Below are positions 9,454 through 17,158 of a DNA stretch of 64,000 nucleotides, piece after piece; the first letter of the stretch is position 1, and every line of letters begins with the position of its first letter. The notes beneath the pieces were generated by a model. That model saw nothing but the letters and a program-made list of their open reading frames with translations. It searched no databases and was not told the origin of the DNA. Source of the stretch: Burkholderia sp. WAC0059 (GTDB lineage: Bacteria; Pseudomonadota; Gammaproteobacteria; Burkholderiales; Burkholderiaceae); contig NZ_PNEO01000010.1 in the NCBI RefSeq assembly GCF_002870125.1, positions 124,001 to 188,000 of the forward strand, given 5' to 3'. A program made the position numbers and the translations under genes.

Positions 9454-9856
9454 CTCTTGACGTCCCTTTGGATGAACGAAGTATCGCTGTTGCAGCGTGA
9501 TAACCGGAAAGCTGCGCCCGTGCCTATGCACGGACCCAGGCAAGCAAGCCAATCCTCCATCATATACGCTGCCCCGAATAACCCATTACCTTCGCGGTGG
9601 CCGCTCGCACGGTCCGGACATCTGCCGGGGCGGTTCTGGAATATGCCCGACATTGTCGGCAAAATCTCCCCGATACAAACCTTCACTGGACAACGACGCG
9701 GAAGCGCGTAGGATGGACACACCATCTGCAGCTTCCGCTCGCCATTCCAGGTCGGGCGCCGGGAAGCAGTCCCTCATAGCAGCAACGCGCCACCTATCTG
9801 GCGCGCTGTATTTCATCCGGATTCCGCCGCCGAGTGGCGGCCAGGAAAGATTATCC
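9454..9856. other. Intergenic region between divergent dbpA and a small gene
   Basis: About 400 bases with no convincing gene. It must hold the divergent promoters of dbpA and the small gene at 9857. One short dyad, CCGACA-T-TGTCGG (9647-9659), is visible, with no assigned role. Confidence 0.4.
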
Positions 9857-10147
9857 ATGGCAGGCAATTTCATCCTATACCACGGGCTTGAAGTCCATCC
9901 GCTGGTTTATCCGCGTCGGGCCACGAGGCAAGGCTTCACGCACAACTACGACGAAGGTTTCGATGCGGCCGTCCGCATCCAGGAGCCGGATGATGGAACC
10001 GTCATACCGCGCAGCCGGGTTTTCCGGCTCGCGGTCGAGAAGCCGTTTCAGAACCTGGGGGATGCGCGCCGCGCATCGACGGCCTACGCGGAACACCTGA
10101 TCGACACGTGCCCGTCGACCACCACGGTCTGGGAGCGTGAGGCGTAA
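9857..10147 (+). CDS. Conserved-looking hypothetical protein, 96 aa
   Basis: Small soluble protein of 96 residues with a good ribosome-binding site (AGGAAAGA, 7 bases before ATG). The sequence is protein-like: a hydrophobic YHGLEVHPLVYP N-terminus, a DAAVRI strand, an RSRVFRLAVEKPF strand and an alpha-helical ASTAYAEHLID tail. I do not recognise a family and assign no function. It is followed by the rpsU leader and is probably transcribed separately from rpsU. Confidence 0.7.
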   Translation: MAGNFILYHGLEVHPLVYPRRATRQGFTHNYDEGFDAAVRIQEPDDGTVIPRSRVFRLAVEKPFQNLGDARRASTAYAEHLIDTCPSTTTVWEREA

Positions 10148-10492
10148 TGGAGGCTTCCGGTCAATACGGCCTGAAACCGGGCGGGGCCGGTTATCGGCTT
10201 CCGGCATGTGCCGCCATCGTCACAAGGATTCGACACGAGCACGGATAAAATAGGCCTGCTGAAATTCATTCAGGAGGACAGCAAGTTTTTTTCGTGTCGT
10301 TCCCGCCATCGGAAGCCGGTGACAAGAGCCGACAGTTTGTTACACTCACGCCGCTGCGAGGTAGATGCAAAAGCGTTGCCGATGCGCACTGCTATCCGCT
10401 CCATCGCTGCCCTGTAATTGGTCCGTGCCTCGGCCGAACCGGTAACGGCATCACCATTCGCCATGACTACCGGACCTCAACAAAGGAAAAAT
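10148..10492. other. rpsU leader and promoter region
   Basis: About 345 bases with no gene. It includes a run of seven T (10286-10292) after an imperfect stem around 10257-10283, possibly the terminator of the preceding gene. A sigma70-like promoter follows, and then a leader of about 140 bases before rpsU. Confidence 0.35.
10319..10346 (+). promoter_or_regulatory. Candidate sigma70 promoter of rpsU
   Basis: GTGACA (10319-10324) and TACACT (10341-10346) are separated by 16 bases, a fair match to -35 and -10 boxes. Transcription would begin near 10353, giving a leader of about 140 bases. Assigned by eye only. Confidence 0.35.
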
Positions 10493-10705
10493 TTGACTAC
10501 CGTAATTTTGAAACCCGACGAGCCCGTGGAAGTTGCATTGCGCCGCTTCCGCCGGGCGATCGAGCGTACTGGCCTGATTCAGGAGCTTCGTGCCCGGACA
10601 GCCTATGAAAAACCTACGGCAGAACGCAAACGCAAGAAGGCCGCCGCGGTGGCACGCCTGCGCAAGCAGATCCGGCGGTCATTGCCGCCTAAAAAGCGGT
10701 ATTGA
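10493..10705 (+). CDS. rpsU: 30S ribosomal protein S21
   Basis: Protein of 70 residues, the standard S21 size. The conserved core is [17 protein letters not shown], and the basic C-terminal tail ([17 protein letters not shown]) ends in PPKKRY. S21 sits near the anti-Shine-Dalgarno end of 16S rRNA and assists initiation. The start is taken as TTG, because AAAGGA lies 7 bases upstream and the product then begins [11 protein letters not shown] like other S21 proteins. An in-frame ATG 30 bases upstream would add [10 protein letters not shown] and lacks such a site. It is probably a paralogue of the rpsU found beside dnaG in this group, with arginine-rich replacements. Confidence 0.93.
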   Translation: MTTVILKPDEPVEVALRRFRRAIERTGLIQELRARTAYEKPTAERKRKKAAAVARLRKQIRRSLPPKKRY

Positions 10706-10713
10706 ACGAGAGG

Positions 10714-10737
10714 GTTTGCCGCCAGCTTGCGGCAAAC
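10714..10737 (+). terminator. Hairpin after rpsU
   Basis: Perfect 9-bp stem GTTTGCCGC / GCGGCAAAC with a 6-base loop, starting 8 bases after the rpsU stop. No T-tract follows, so it may be a transcript-stabilising hairpin or a weak terminator. Downstream sequence to 10967 holds no gene. Confidence 0.5.
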
Positions 10738-10967
10738 AGTTATGACGGGGATGCGCCGCCAGTCATCTCGACCATGGACGGCCAGTCCCCCTCTCGCCTG
10801 AATTGCCGACGTGGGATTTTTCGCTGAACGCGGCGCGAGCGGCCGCCCGACGGCCGCCGATCAACGACGGGGCCATCACCGACTGGATGCGTCGAGCCTG
10901 TGAATGATGCTTCCGCGAATAGCTGACGAACGAGCGTCCGTCAGCCGGCCCAGGCAGCCGGCCCGAC

Positions 10968-11237
10968 TCAGCGGCGGCGGCTGAACCCGTTGGGGGACGG
11001 TGACGCCGAGGGTCGCTCGTCCTTATGCCGAAAGTTGATACGGCCTTTGGTCAGATCGTAGAGCGACAGCTCCAGTGTGACGCGATCGCCCGCGAGAATG
11101 CGGATGTGATGCTTGCGTATGCGCCCCGATGCGTAGGCATTGACGACAATGCCATTTTCCAGCGTGACACGGTATCTGCTATCCGGCAGCACCTCATCCA
11201 CCACGCCTTCCAGTTCCAGCAGTTCCTCCTTTGCCAA
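10968..11237 (-). CDS. infA: Translation initiation factor IF-1 (infA paralogue)
   Basis: Protein of 89 residues. The S1/OB-fold IF-1 core (about 1-72) contains [37 protein letters not shown] and [12 protein letters not shown] 17-residue Ser/Pro/Arg-rich tail follows that the ordinary 72-residue IF-1 lacks. IF-1 binds the 30S A site. The start is taken as TTG, because GGGAGGAA lies 4-5 bases upstream and the product then begins [11 protein letters not shown], the standard IF-1 N-terminus. An in-frame ATG farther upstream would add 20 odd residues. It stands outside any ribosomal-protein operon, between rpsU and csp, so it is a second-type infA. Confidence 0.9.
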   Translation of the reverse strand: MAKEELLELEGVVDEVLPDSRYRVTLENGIVVNAYASGRIRKHHIRILAGDRVTLELSLYDLTKGRINFRHKDERPSASPSPNGFSRRR

Positions 11238-11578
11238 CCCGTTCCTCCCATCAAGGTAATTGACCGTAGCCGCGACGACGCACGTTATGCGCGCCACCGG
11301 CCTGCGGGATCATGCTTAACCCGGATCTGACCGTAACATGCCCCATGGTCACGAAGCGGCAAATCAAGAGGCCAGAACTCAGGCAAGTCGCCCAGGCCCC
11401 GCCTGATCGGGCACAGGCCGACCTGTGCCCGCACGTATACGCGGGACGCTCACCACAAAAGCGAAACGGGCGCCGTACCGAACAATCGGCGCCAGTAACA
11501 AGGGCGAGTATTGCCCCAAAACACCCTGTCATGCCAGCCCGGCACCTGAAACGGCGCCAGGGGCTTTCGGACGGGAGT
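11238..11578. other. Intergenic region between infA and csp
   Basis: About 340 bases without a gene. It contains the infA promoter zone, the strong hairpin at 11408-11431, and the untranslated end of the csp transcript. Confidence 0.4.
11408..11431. other. Perfect GC-rich hairpin
   Basis: CGGGCACAGG / CCTGTGCCCG, 10-bp arms with a 4-base loop (CCGA). It lies downstream of csp and upstream of infA on the minus strand. No T-tract follows on either strand, so it is not a classical terminator. It could end or stabilise the csp mRNA. Confidence 0.4.
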
Positions 11579-11782
11579 TTACAGCGGCGTGATGTTGGAT
11601 GCCTGCAGGCCCTTGGGGCCGCGCTTGACTTCGTAGCTCACCTTCTGGTTTTCGGCGAGCGTCTTGAAGCCATCGCCACGAATTTCCGAGAAATGCGCGA
11701 ACAGGTCGTCGCCACCCTTGTCCGGCGTGATGAAGCCAAAACCCTTGCTATCGTTGAACCATTTGACAATACCGGTATCCAT
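11579..11782 (-). CDS. Cold-shock protein, CspA family
   Basis: Protein of 67 residues, the normal Csp length. A single cold-shock domain carries RNP1 KGFGFI (13-18) and RNP2 DLFAHF (26-31), the aromatic residues that stack on single-stranded RNA. It acts as an RNA chaperone. AAGGAAATTTA before the ATG is a clear ribosome-binding site. About 100 bases of AT-richer sequence upstream could be the long structured leader typical of csp genes. Whether this copy is cold-induced cannot be read from sequence, since constitutive Csp paralogues look the same. Confidence 0.95.
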   Translation of the reverse strand: MDTGIVKWFNDSKGFGFITPDKGGDDLFAHFSEIRGDGFKTLAENQKVSYEVKRGPKGLQASNITPL

Positions 11783-12195
11783 TAAATTTCCTTAAGGCGC
11801 TAGAGAGAATAGCGAAGCCCTCGCCTCTCGTATCACAGGCGAGACTAAAAAGAATCAAGGAGGGGAAAGGCCAGCGAACACCGTGGAAGGTGCCAAAGGA
11901 TAAGCTGTCAAGCTTCTTGATGACTTCGTCGGACAACGATACACGTCTTGGCCCGCCTCGTCAAGTTTCGCCTCGTCCAACGGCAAAGGGGCCGTGGGGG
12001 CCATCCATCGTGCGCGCCCGGGTCGCCCGGATCGCCCGGGCCATGGCGGCAGCCTGCGCGAAATCGGAATGCAGACGGAACGGATCGCCCCGCGGCCACC
12101 TATACAGGCGCCGCCGAAGCGCCTGCCGCCGCGGAGACCGCAAACTGCACCCGGCCCGTACGTCGCCCACCGCACAGGCGAATTCACCGCGACGT
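11783..12195. other. csp leader and flanking intergenic sequence
   Basis: About 410 bases upstream of csp and downstream of the gene at 12196. No gene is supported. The csp promoter and 5' leader should lie in 11783-11940; the remainder is featureless GC-rich sequence. Confidence 0.4.
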
Positions 12196-12702
12196 TCAGC
12201 GTGGCTTCGCGTAGCCGCTTTCCATCCAGTCTTGCGCGCTTCCGACTGTCAGCTTGAATACCGGCGCAACGCGAACCCTGGCGAGCAATTCGCCGGAAGC
12301 ATTTTCGGCCGCAAGGATCGCGTGCGGATCGTCTTCGTCGGGCACGATATCGAGCGTCACGCTGATCCGGTCGCCCGCCGAATCGACCCATACCTGTTTA
12401 TGAAGCACCGCCCGCAACTGCTGCTCATGGCGACGCAGCACTTCGGATGCCGTCTTGACGAGCGTATTGAATGCGGAAACGTCGAGCGGCTTCGGGTTCC
12501 TTTTGTCCCGCCCCATCGTCCAGGGGCCCACCAGTGCGGGTTCCGCCTCGCCATGCTTCGTCATCTCGACGGCCCAGCCGTCATCGTCCTCGTTCTTGAT
12601 CACCCGGCACGTCCATCCGCCGTCGCGCCAGAACCGGTCTTCGTGGATGGCCGAATCGGCGGTGTCGTCCATGTCGGGCATCGAATCGCTAGTTGTGTTC
12701 AT
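12196..12702 (-). CDS. Hypothetical protein, 168 aa
   Basis: Soluble acidic protein of 168 residues with no signal peptide or membrane segment. The N-terminal 25 residues are rich in Asp/Met/Ser. An ordered-looking beta-rich part (RDGGWTCRVIKNEDDDGWAVEMT), a long helix (FNTLVKTASEVLRRHEQQLRAVLHKQ) and a second beta part (RISVTLDIVPDEDDPHAILAAEN) follow. The alternating beta and helix pattern and third-position GC support a real gene. I do not recognise a family. It is transcribed toward csp and divergent from the alpha/beta hydrolase gene. Confidence 0.72.
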   Translation of the reverse strand: MNTTSDSMPDMDDTADSAIHEDRFWRDGGWTCRVIKNEDDDGWAVEMTKHGEAEPALVGPWTMGRDKRNPKPLDVSAFNTLVKTASEVLRRHEQQLRAVLHKQVWVDSAGDRISVTLDIVPDEDDPHAILAAENASGELLARVRVAPVFKLTVGSAQDWMESGYAKPR

Positions 12703-13069
12703 TCGTCCGTGCGTTGATCGGGAAATCGGAAATTCACCGATGCAGAAATGACTGGACCGTCATTTTATGCGAGTCCGGTCCGCAACTGTGATGCCAGACG
12801 CCCCTCTTCCGCACGCATCCACGTGACGGACTCCTCCCAAACCAGGCCGGACTGTCGCCGGTCTCGACGCGCGGCCAGCACGCCCGTCAATACAGCGGCA
12901 CACCTGTCGCCAAAAATTAACGCGCCCCGGTGGAATAAACCCCGCAATCCGCTGTTCACTCATTCGTACGCCGGCAAATGGACAACGACCTGAATACGGT
13001 GCGCCCATCCGCTCGCCGTGTCGAGGAAGAGCGTATGCCCGAAGCGTTAACGAATCCCCCTGGAGAACG
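12703..13069. other. Divergent intergenic region
   Basis: About 370 bases between the divergent hypothetical gene and the alpha/beta hydrolase gene. It should contain both promoters. No gene, repeat or clear operator was seen. Confidence 0.35.
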
Positions 13070-13072
13070 ATG

Positions 13073-13855
13073 ATGAAATTGAATTCGCTGATGCTCGGCG
13101 GCATCTTTTGCTCAGCCCTGCTGAGCACGTCCCCCGTGTTTGCCCAAAGCAACGCGGCCGGCCCGTCCACCACCATCAGGAACGTTGTACTGGTGCACGG
13201 CCTGTACGTAGACGGCTCGAGCTGGGCCAGGGTGATTCCGCTGCTGCAGGCGAAGGGCCTGCACGTGACGTCGGTACAGAACCCGACCACGTCGCTCGAC
13301 GCCGACGTCGACGCAGTCAAGCGTGCGCTGGCGCAGCAGGACGGCCCGACCCTGCTTGTCGCGCATTCGTACGGCGGCATGGTGATCAGCCAGGCCGGCG
13401 ACGACCCCAAGGTCGCGGGCCTCGTGTACATCGCGGCGCGCGCGCCGGATGCCGGCGAAGACTACCCGGCCCTGACGAAGAAATTTCCGGCCGCGCCTGC
13501 GTCGGCTGGCTTGCAGTGGTCGTCCGACGGCTATGGCAAGCTGTCGGAACAGGCGTTCGAGAAAGACTTCGCCGGCGATCTGCCGGTCGCGGAAGCCCGC
13601 GTCTACTACGCAGAGCAGCAGCCGATGGGCAAGGCGATCACGATGGCCAGGACGACGGTCGCCGCCTGGCACGACAAGCCGACCTGGTACGCCGTATCCA
13701 CCGAGGACCGCACGATCAACCCGGACCTCGAGCGATTCATGGCGAAGCGCATGAAAGCGCACACGATCGAGATCGATTCGAGCCATGTGTCGCTGCTCTC
13801 GCATCCGGCCGAAGTCGCGAATCTCATCCTCGAGGCGGCCGGCGCGCAGCCGTAA
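13073..13855 (+). CDS. Secreted alpha/beta hydrolase
   Basis: Protein of 260 residues with a signal peptide ending near SPVFA. The hydrolase core has VVLVHGLYVDGSSW (oxyanion strand), the nucleophile elbow AHSYGG (serine near residue 99) and a late SSHVSLLSHP histidine segment, so a Ser-His hydrolase is likely. It should act in the periplasm or outside. Two adjacent ATG codons are possible. The second is chosen because GGAG lies 7 bases before it; the first would add one methionine. It resembles the short salicylate/hydroxynitrile-esterase-like group, but the substrate is not predictable. Confidence 0.88.
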   Translation: MKLNSLMLGGIFCSALLSTSPVFAQSNAAGPSTTIRNVVLVHGLYVDGSSWARVIPLLQAKGLHVTSVQNPTTSLDADVDAVKRALAQQDGPTLLVAHSYGGMVISQAGDDPKVAGLVYIAARAPDAGEDYPALTKKFPAAPASAGLQWSSDGYGKLSEQAFEKDFAGDLPVAEARVYYAEQQPMGKAITMARTTVAAWHDKPTWYAVSTEDRTINPDLERFMAKRMKAHTIEIDSSHVSLLSHPAEVANLILEAAGAQP

Positions 13856-14078
13856 GATCCCGTGCGCGACGATTGAGGCGTCCCGCTTCGCTCTTCCACC
13901 TGGCGATCGCAGCGATCGCAGCGGTCGCACCGGACAGACCGCCGATTGTTTGGGCCACTGTTCTCGTTGCGAGAAGGATCAATTCACCTGGCGAGGGATT
14001 CTCCTGTACGCCCTGCGTCCATAGACTTTCCTCTCAAGCGCCCGGGACGTCCCGGTGCCCCGACCAGAGGAAATCGCC

Positions 14079-14693
14079 ATGAAGCTTTACGCCCATTCGC
14101 TGTCCGGCCACTCGCATCGCGCCCGCCTGTTTCTCTCGCTGCTGGGCATCGAGCACGAACTGATCGAAGTCGACCTGGCCGCGGCTGCGCACAAATCTCC
14201 TGCATTCCTGAAGCTGAACCCGTTTGGCCAGGTACCCGTGCTGGTCGATGGCGACATTGCCGTCCCCGACTCGAACGCAATTCTGGTCTACCTCGCCCGC
14301 AGGTTCGGCAAGACGGACTGGCTGCCGCCAACGCCGGTTCTTGAAGCGGCCGTTCAACGCTGGTTGTCCGTCGCCGCCGGCGAGATCGCGTTCGGTCCGG
14401 CCGCGGCGCGGCTGATTACCGTATTCGGCGCGAAGTACAACGCCGAGGAGGTCATCGCCCGCGCGCACAGGGTCATCAAGCTGATCGACGAAACGCTGAC
14501 GGGACGCGAATTCATCGTCCACGCGCGTCCGACGATCGCCGACGTCGCGCTGTACAGCTATATCGCGCGCGCTCCCGAGGGCAACGTCGATCTGTCGTTC
14601 TACCCGAACGTCAACGCATGGCTGCGCCGCGTGGAAGCGCTGCCCGGCTTCGTCGAGTTCGGCAAGACGCCCGCCGGCCTCGCCGCCGTCTGA
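14079..14693 (+). CDS. Glutathione S-transferase family protein
   Basis: Cytosolic GST-fold protein of 204 residues. The N-terminal thioredoxin-like domain (about 1-80) has the [21 protein letters not shown] start, the cis-proline segment [10 protein letters not shown] and the glutathione-binding [13 protein letters not shown]. The C-terminal all-helical domain (about 90-200) contains the conserved [14 protein letters not shown]-capping motif. The ATG follows AGAGGAAA. It likely conjugates glutathione to electrophiles or acts as a reductase. The next gene is a PPOX-type flavoprotein on the same strand 61 bases away, so the two may be co-transcribed. Confidence 0.92.
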   Translation: MKLYAHSLSGHSHRARLFLSLLGIEHELIEVDLAAAAHKSPAFLKLNPFGQVPVLVDGDIAVPDSNAILVYLARRFGKTDWLPPTPVLEAAVQRWLSVAAGEIAFGPAAARLITVFGAKYNAEEVIARAHRVIKLIDETLTGREFIVHARPTIADVALYSYIARAPEGNVDLSFYPNVNAWLRRVEALPGFVEFGKTPAGLAAV

Positions 14694-14754
14694 CCGCGTC
14701 TATTGCCGGGAGAGCCATCGGTGCTCTCCGTCCAGCCTGGGCAACAGGACCATC

Positions 14755-15759
14755 ATGAGCACGACTTCCAGTGGGACACCTTCGCCCTGGCACCCGGGCG
14801 AATTGGCGCTGCAAGAAAAAGCCGGCGCGGCGGCGAAGATGCACGATATCGGGCAACGCGTCGTCCGCGACCACATGCCGGAGCAGCACCGGGCCTTCTA
14901 CGGGAAGTTGCCGTTCGTGGCGGTCGGCGCGGTTGACGACGACGGCGACGTGTGGGCAACCTTCGCGTGCGGCAAGCCGGGCTTCATGCAGGCGCCGAAC
15001 GAAAAGATCCTGCACCTCGACGTCAGCGCCGATGCGCACGATCCCGCGGCGCCGGGCCTTCATGAAGGCGCGGCCATCGGCCTGCTCGGAATCGAACTGC
15101 ATACGCGCCGTCGCAACCGTCTGAACGGCAACATCCGCAACATCACGGCGCGCGGTTTCGACGTTCATGTGGCACAGGCTTTCGGCAACTGTCCGCGATA
15201 CATCCAGCTCCGCGATGTCGGATTCGTTCGCGATCCTGCCATCGTCTCCGACGTAGAAGCGAAGGAACTCGACGGACTGACCGCCCGCGCGCAGGCGATG
15301 ATCGAGACAGCCGATACGTTCTTCGTCGCGTCGTATGCGGGCGACGGAGGTCGCCGTCAGGTCGATGTATCGCATCGCGGCGGCAAGGCCGGATTCGTGC
15401 GCATTGGTGAAGACGGCAGACTCGCCGTGCCGGACTTCGCGGGCAATCTGTTCTTCGCCACGCTCGGCAATTTTCTCGTCAATCCACGCGCAGGACTCGT
15501 GTTCGTCGACTTCACGACGGGCGACGTCGTGCAATTGACGGGAGACGCGACTGTCGATCTGGAATCTGCGGAAATCGCCGCGTTTCAGGGCGCGGAGCGG
15601 CTGTGGCACGTCACCCCGCGGCGCATCGTCTATCGCGCGAACGCGCTGCCGCTACGCGGGAAATTCGGGGCCGACGGGTGGTCGCCGAATGCGCTGATGA
15701 CAGGTAGCTGGGACGAAGCGGCGCGTCGCCTGAAGGCTTCCGCACCTGCCGATCCGTGA
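14755..15759 (+). CDS. Pyridoxamine 5'-phosphate oxidase-like flavoprotein, truncated fusion
   Basis: Protein of 334 residues with two PPOX-type split-barrel regions: about 30-160 (FYGKLPFVAVGAVDDDGDVWAT) and about 175-310 (ADTFFVASYAGDGGRRQVDVSHRGGK, GNLFFATLGNFLVNPRAGLVFVDF). Such barrels bind FMN. In larger relatives this part continues into a ferredoxin-NADP reductase domain and a 2Fe-2S domain. Here a TGA ends the frame exactly where that linker begins, and a recognisable reductase stub follows in the same frame. The visible half may still fold and bind flavin, but it lacks its electron-input domains. The GST lies upstream and a LysR regulator downstream. Confidence 0.85.
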   Translation: MSTTSSGTPSPWHPGELALQEKAGAAAKMHDIGQRVVRDHMPEQHRAFYGKLPFVAVGAVDDDGDVWATFACGKPGFMQAPNEKILHLDVSADAHDPAAPGLHEGAAIGLLGIELHTRRRNRLNGNIRNITARGFDVHVAQAFGNCPRYIQLRDVGFVRDPAIVSDVEAKELDGLTARAQAMIETADTFFVASYAGDGGRRQVDVSHRGGKAGFVRIGEDGRLAVPDFAGNLFFATLGNFLVNPRAGLVFVDFTTGDVVQLTGDATVDLESAEIAAFQGAERLWHVTPRRIVYRANALPLRGKFGADGWSPNALMTGSWDEAARRLKASAPADP

Positions 15760-15954
15760 CGACCGTTCAAGGTCGCGAAGGTCGTCGATGAAAACACGGC
15801 GATTCGCTCATTTCATCTCGAACCGGTCGAGGGCGCCGGCCTCATGCCGCACGCCGCGGGTCAGCATCTGCCCATTCGCGTTACGCCGCCCGGCAGCGAC
15901 CAGCCCGCGAGCCCGGAATCGGGTGGCGGCAAACGTCTTCAGCTCGATCTTTGA
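15760..15954 (+). pseudogene. Remnant of the FAD-binding reductase domain
   Basis: Directly after the TGA at 15757-15759 and in the same frame, translation reads RPFKVAKVVDENTAIRSFHL and, a little later, a segment with MPHAAGQHLPIRV. This is the start of a ferredoxin-NADP reductase FAD-binding domain (strand 1, then the GQHLPIRV strand). Homology fades after about 15906, the frame closes at 15952-15954, and the rest of the domain, the NAD(P) domain and the 2Fe-2S domain are absent. So the parent gene was cut by a nonsense change plus a large deletion. This remnant is not expected to be translated alone. Confidence 0.7.
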
Positions 15955-16069
15955 GCGGGCCGGGAGCCGCTCGCGGATACTGTTATGGTTGACGGCCGAC
16001 CGCCCGTCGAGCCGCGTTTCTCGGCCGGGCGCGGATGCCCCTGGACACTTCCCCATCCTCGATTCCGAC

Positions 16070-16978
16070 ATGGACAAGCATCAGGCAATGACCATCTTCG
16101 TCACCGTCGTCGAAACGGAAGGCTTCGCGTCCGCCGCGCGCAAGCTGAAGGTCTCGCCGTCGGTGATCACCCGGGTCGTGACGGAACTCGAGCAGCACCT
16201 CGGCGTGCGCCTGCTGACGCGAACCACGCGCGTCGTACGGGTCACCGAAGCGGGTGCGCGATTCTTCGAGGATAGCCGCCGGATTCTCACGGAGATCGAA
16301 GCGGCCGAACTTTCCGCGGCCAGTGTCAACGCGACGCCGCGTGGCCAGTTGACCGTCACGGCGCCGGTCCTGTTCGGCAAGAGGTATCTCGTGCCGATCG
16401 CTCACGATTATCTGACGCGCTACCCTGCCGTCAACCTCGATTGCTGGTTTCTCGACCGCATCGTGAATCTCGTCGACGAAGGAGTCGACGTCGGAATCCG
16501 CATCGGCAAACTGCCGGATTCCTCGCTGCAGGCCGTTGCCGTCGGCAAGGTGCGGCACCTGCTTTGCGCCTCTCCGGATTACCTCGAAGCGCACGGGACA
16601 CCGCAACATCCCGACGATCTCGATTCCCACGTCACCATTCAGGGAACAGGTCTCACGCCGTCGCCGGAATGGCGCTTCCGCGTCGATGGGCGAACGCTTG
16701 CCGTCCCGATCCAGCCGCGCCTCATCACCACGACCAACGACTCCGCCATCGCCGCCGGATTGGCGGGACTGGGCATCGTACGGCTGCTCTCGTACCAGAT
16801 CGTGCAGGAACTGGCGGAGGGCACGCTACGCGTCGTGCTGGCCGACTACGAGTTCGACCCGTTGCCGGTTCATGTGATCCATCGCGAAGGCCGGCATGTC
16901 AATCAGAAAGTACGGGCCTTTCTCGATCTGGCCGTCGAAACGCTCAGGGCAAAGGCGCCGCTATGGAATGTTTTGTGA
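16070..16978 (+). CDS. LysR family transcriptional regulator
   Basis: Regulator of 302 residues. The N-terminal winged helix-turn-helix (about 1-60, with FASAARKLKVSPSVITRVV) is followed by a linker helix. The two-lobed LysR effector-binding domain spans about 88-298. The segment RGQLTVTAPVLFGKRYLVP and the lobe hinge resemble the CrgA/DmlR-like branch. It lies downstream of the PPOX/reductase remnant on the same strand rather than divergent. The deletion that trimmed the reductase probably ended just upstream of this gene and may have brought it closer to the flavoprotein gene. Target genes and inducer are unknown. Confidence 0.93.
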   Translation: MDKHQAMTIFVTVVETEGFASAARKLKVSPSVITRVVTELEQHLGVRLLTRTTRVVRVTEAGARFFEDSRRILTEIEAAELSAASVNATPRGQLTVTAPVLFGKRYLVPIAHDYLTRYPAVNLDCWFLDRIVNLVDEGVDVGIRIGKLPDSSLQAVAVGKVRHLLCASPDYLEAHGTPQHPDDLDSHVTIQGTGLTPSPEWRFRVDGRTLAVPIQPRLITTTNDSAIAAGLAGLGIVRLLSYQIVQELAEGTLRVVLADYEFDPLPVHVIHREGRHVNQKVRAFLDLAVETLRAKAPLWNVL

Positions 16979-17158
16979 CGCCCATGTTCCATAACGCCGA
17001 CGTCGGCCAACATCGTTACCCCGGTTTAAGCGGCGGAGCTGGCGATCGTTCCGTGGTCTCGGCAGACGGGCTATCTTTACGAAACCGGGGGATACCCATC
17101 CGCGGCGAGTTTCCGGACAGGTTGCGGAATTTTCCCTTTGGCCCGCTCCGGTATCGAC

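Noticed and set aside
11312..11785. Plus-strand frame across the csp gene
   Set aside because: It is antisense to csp and has no recognisable protein sequence or ribosome-binding site.
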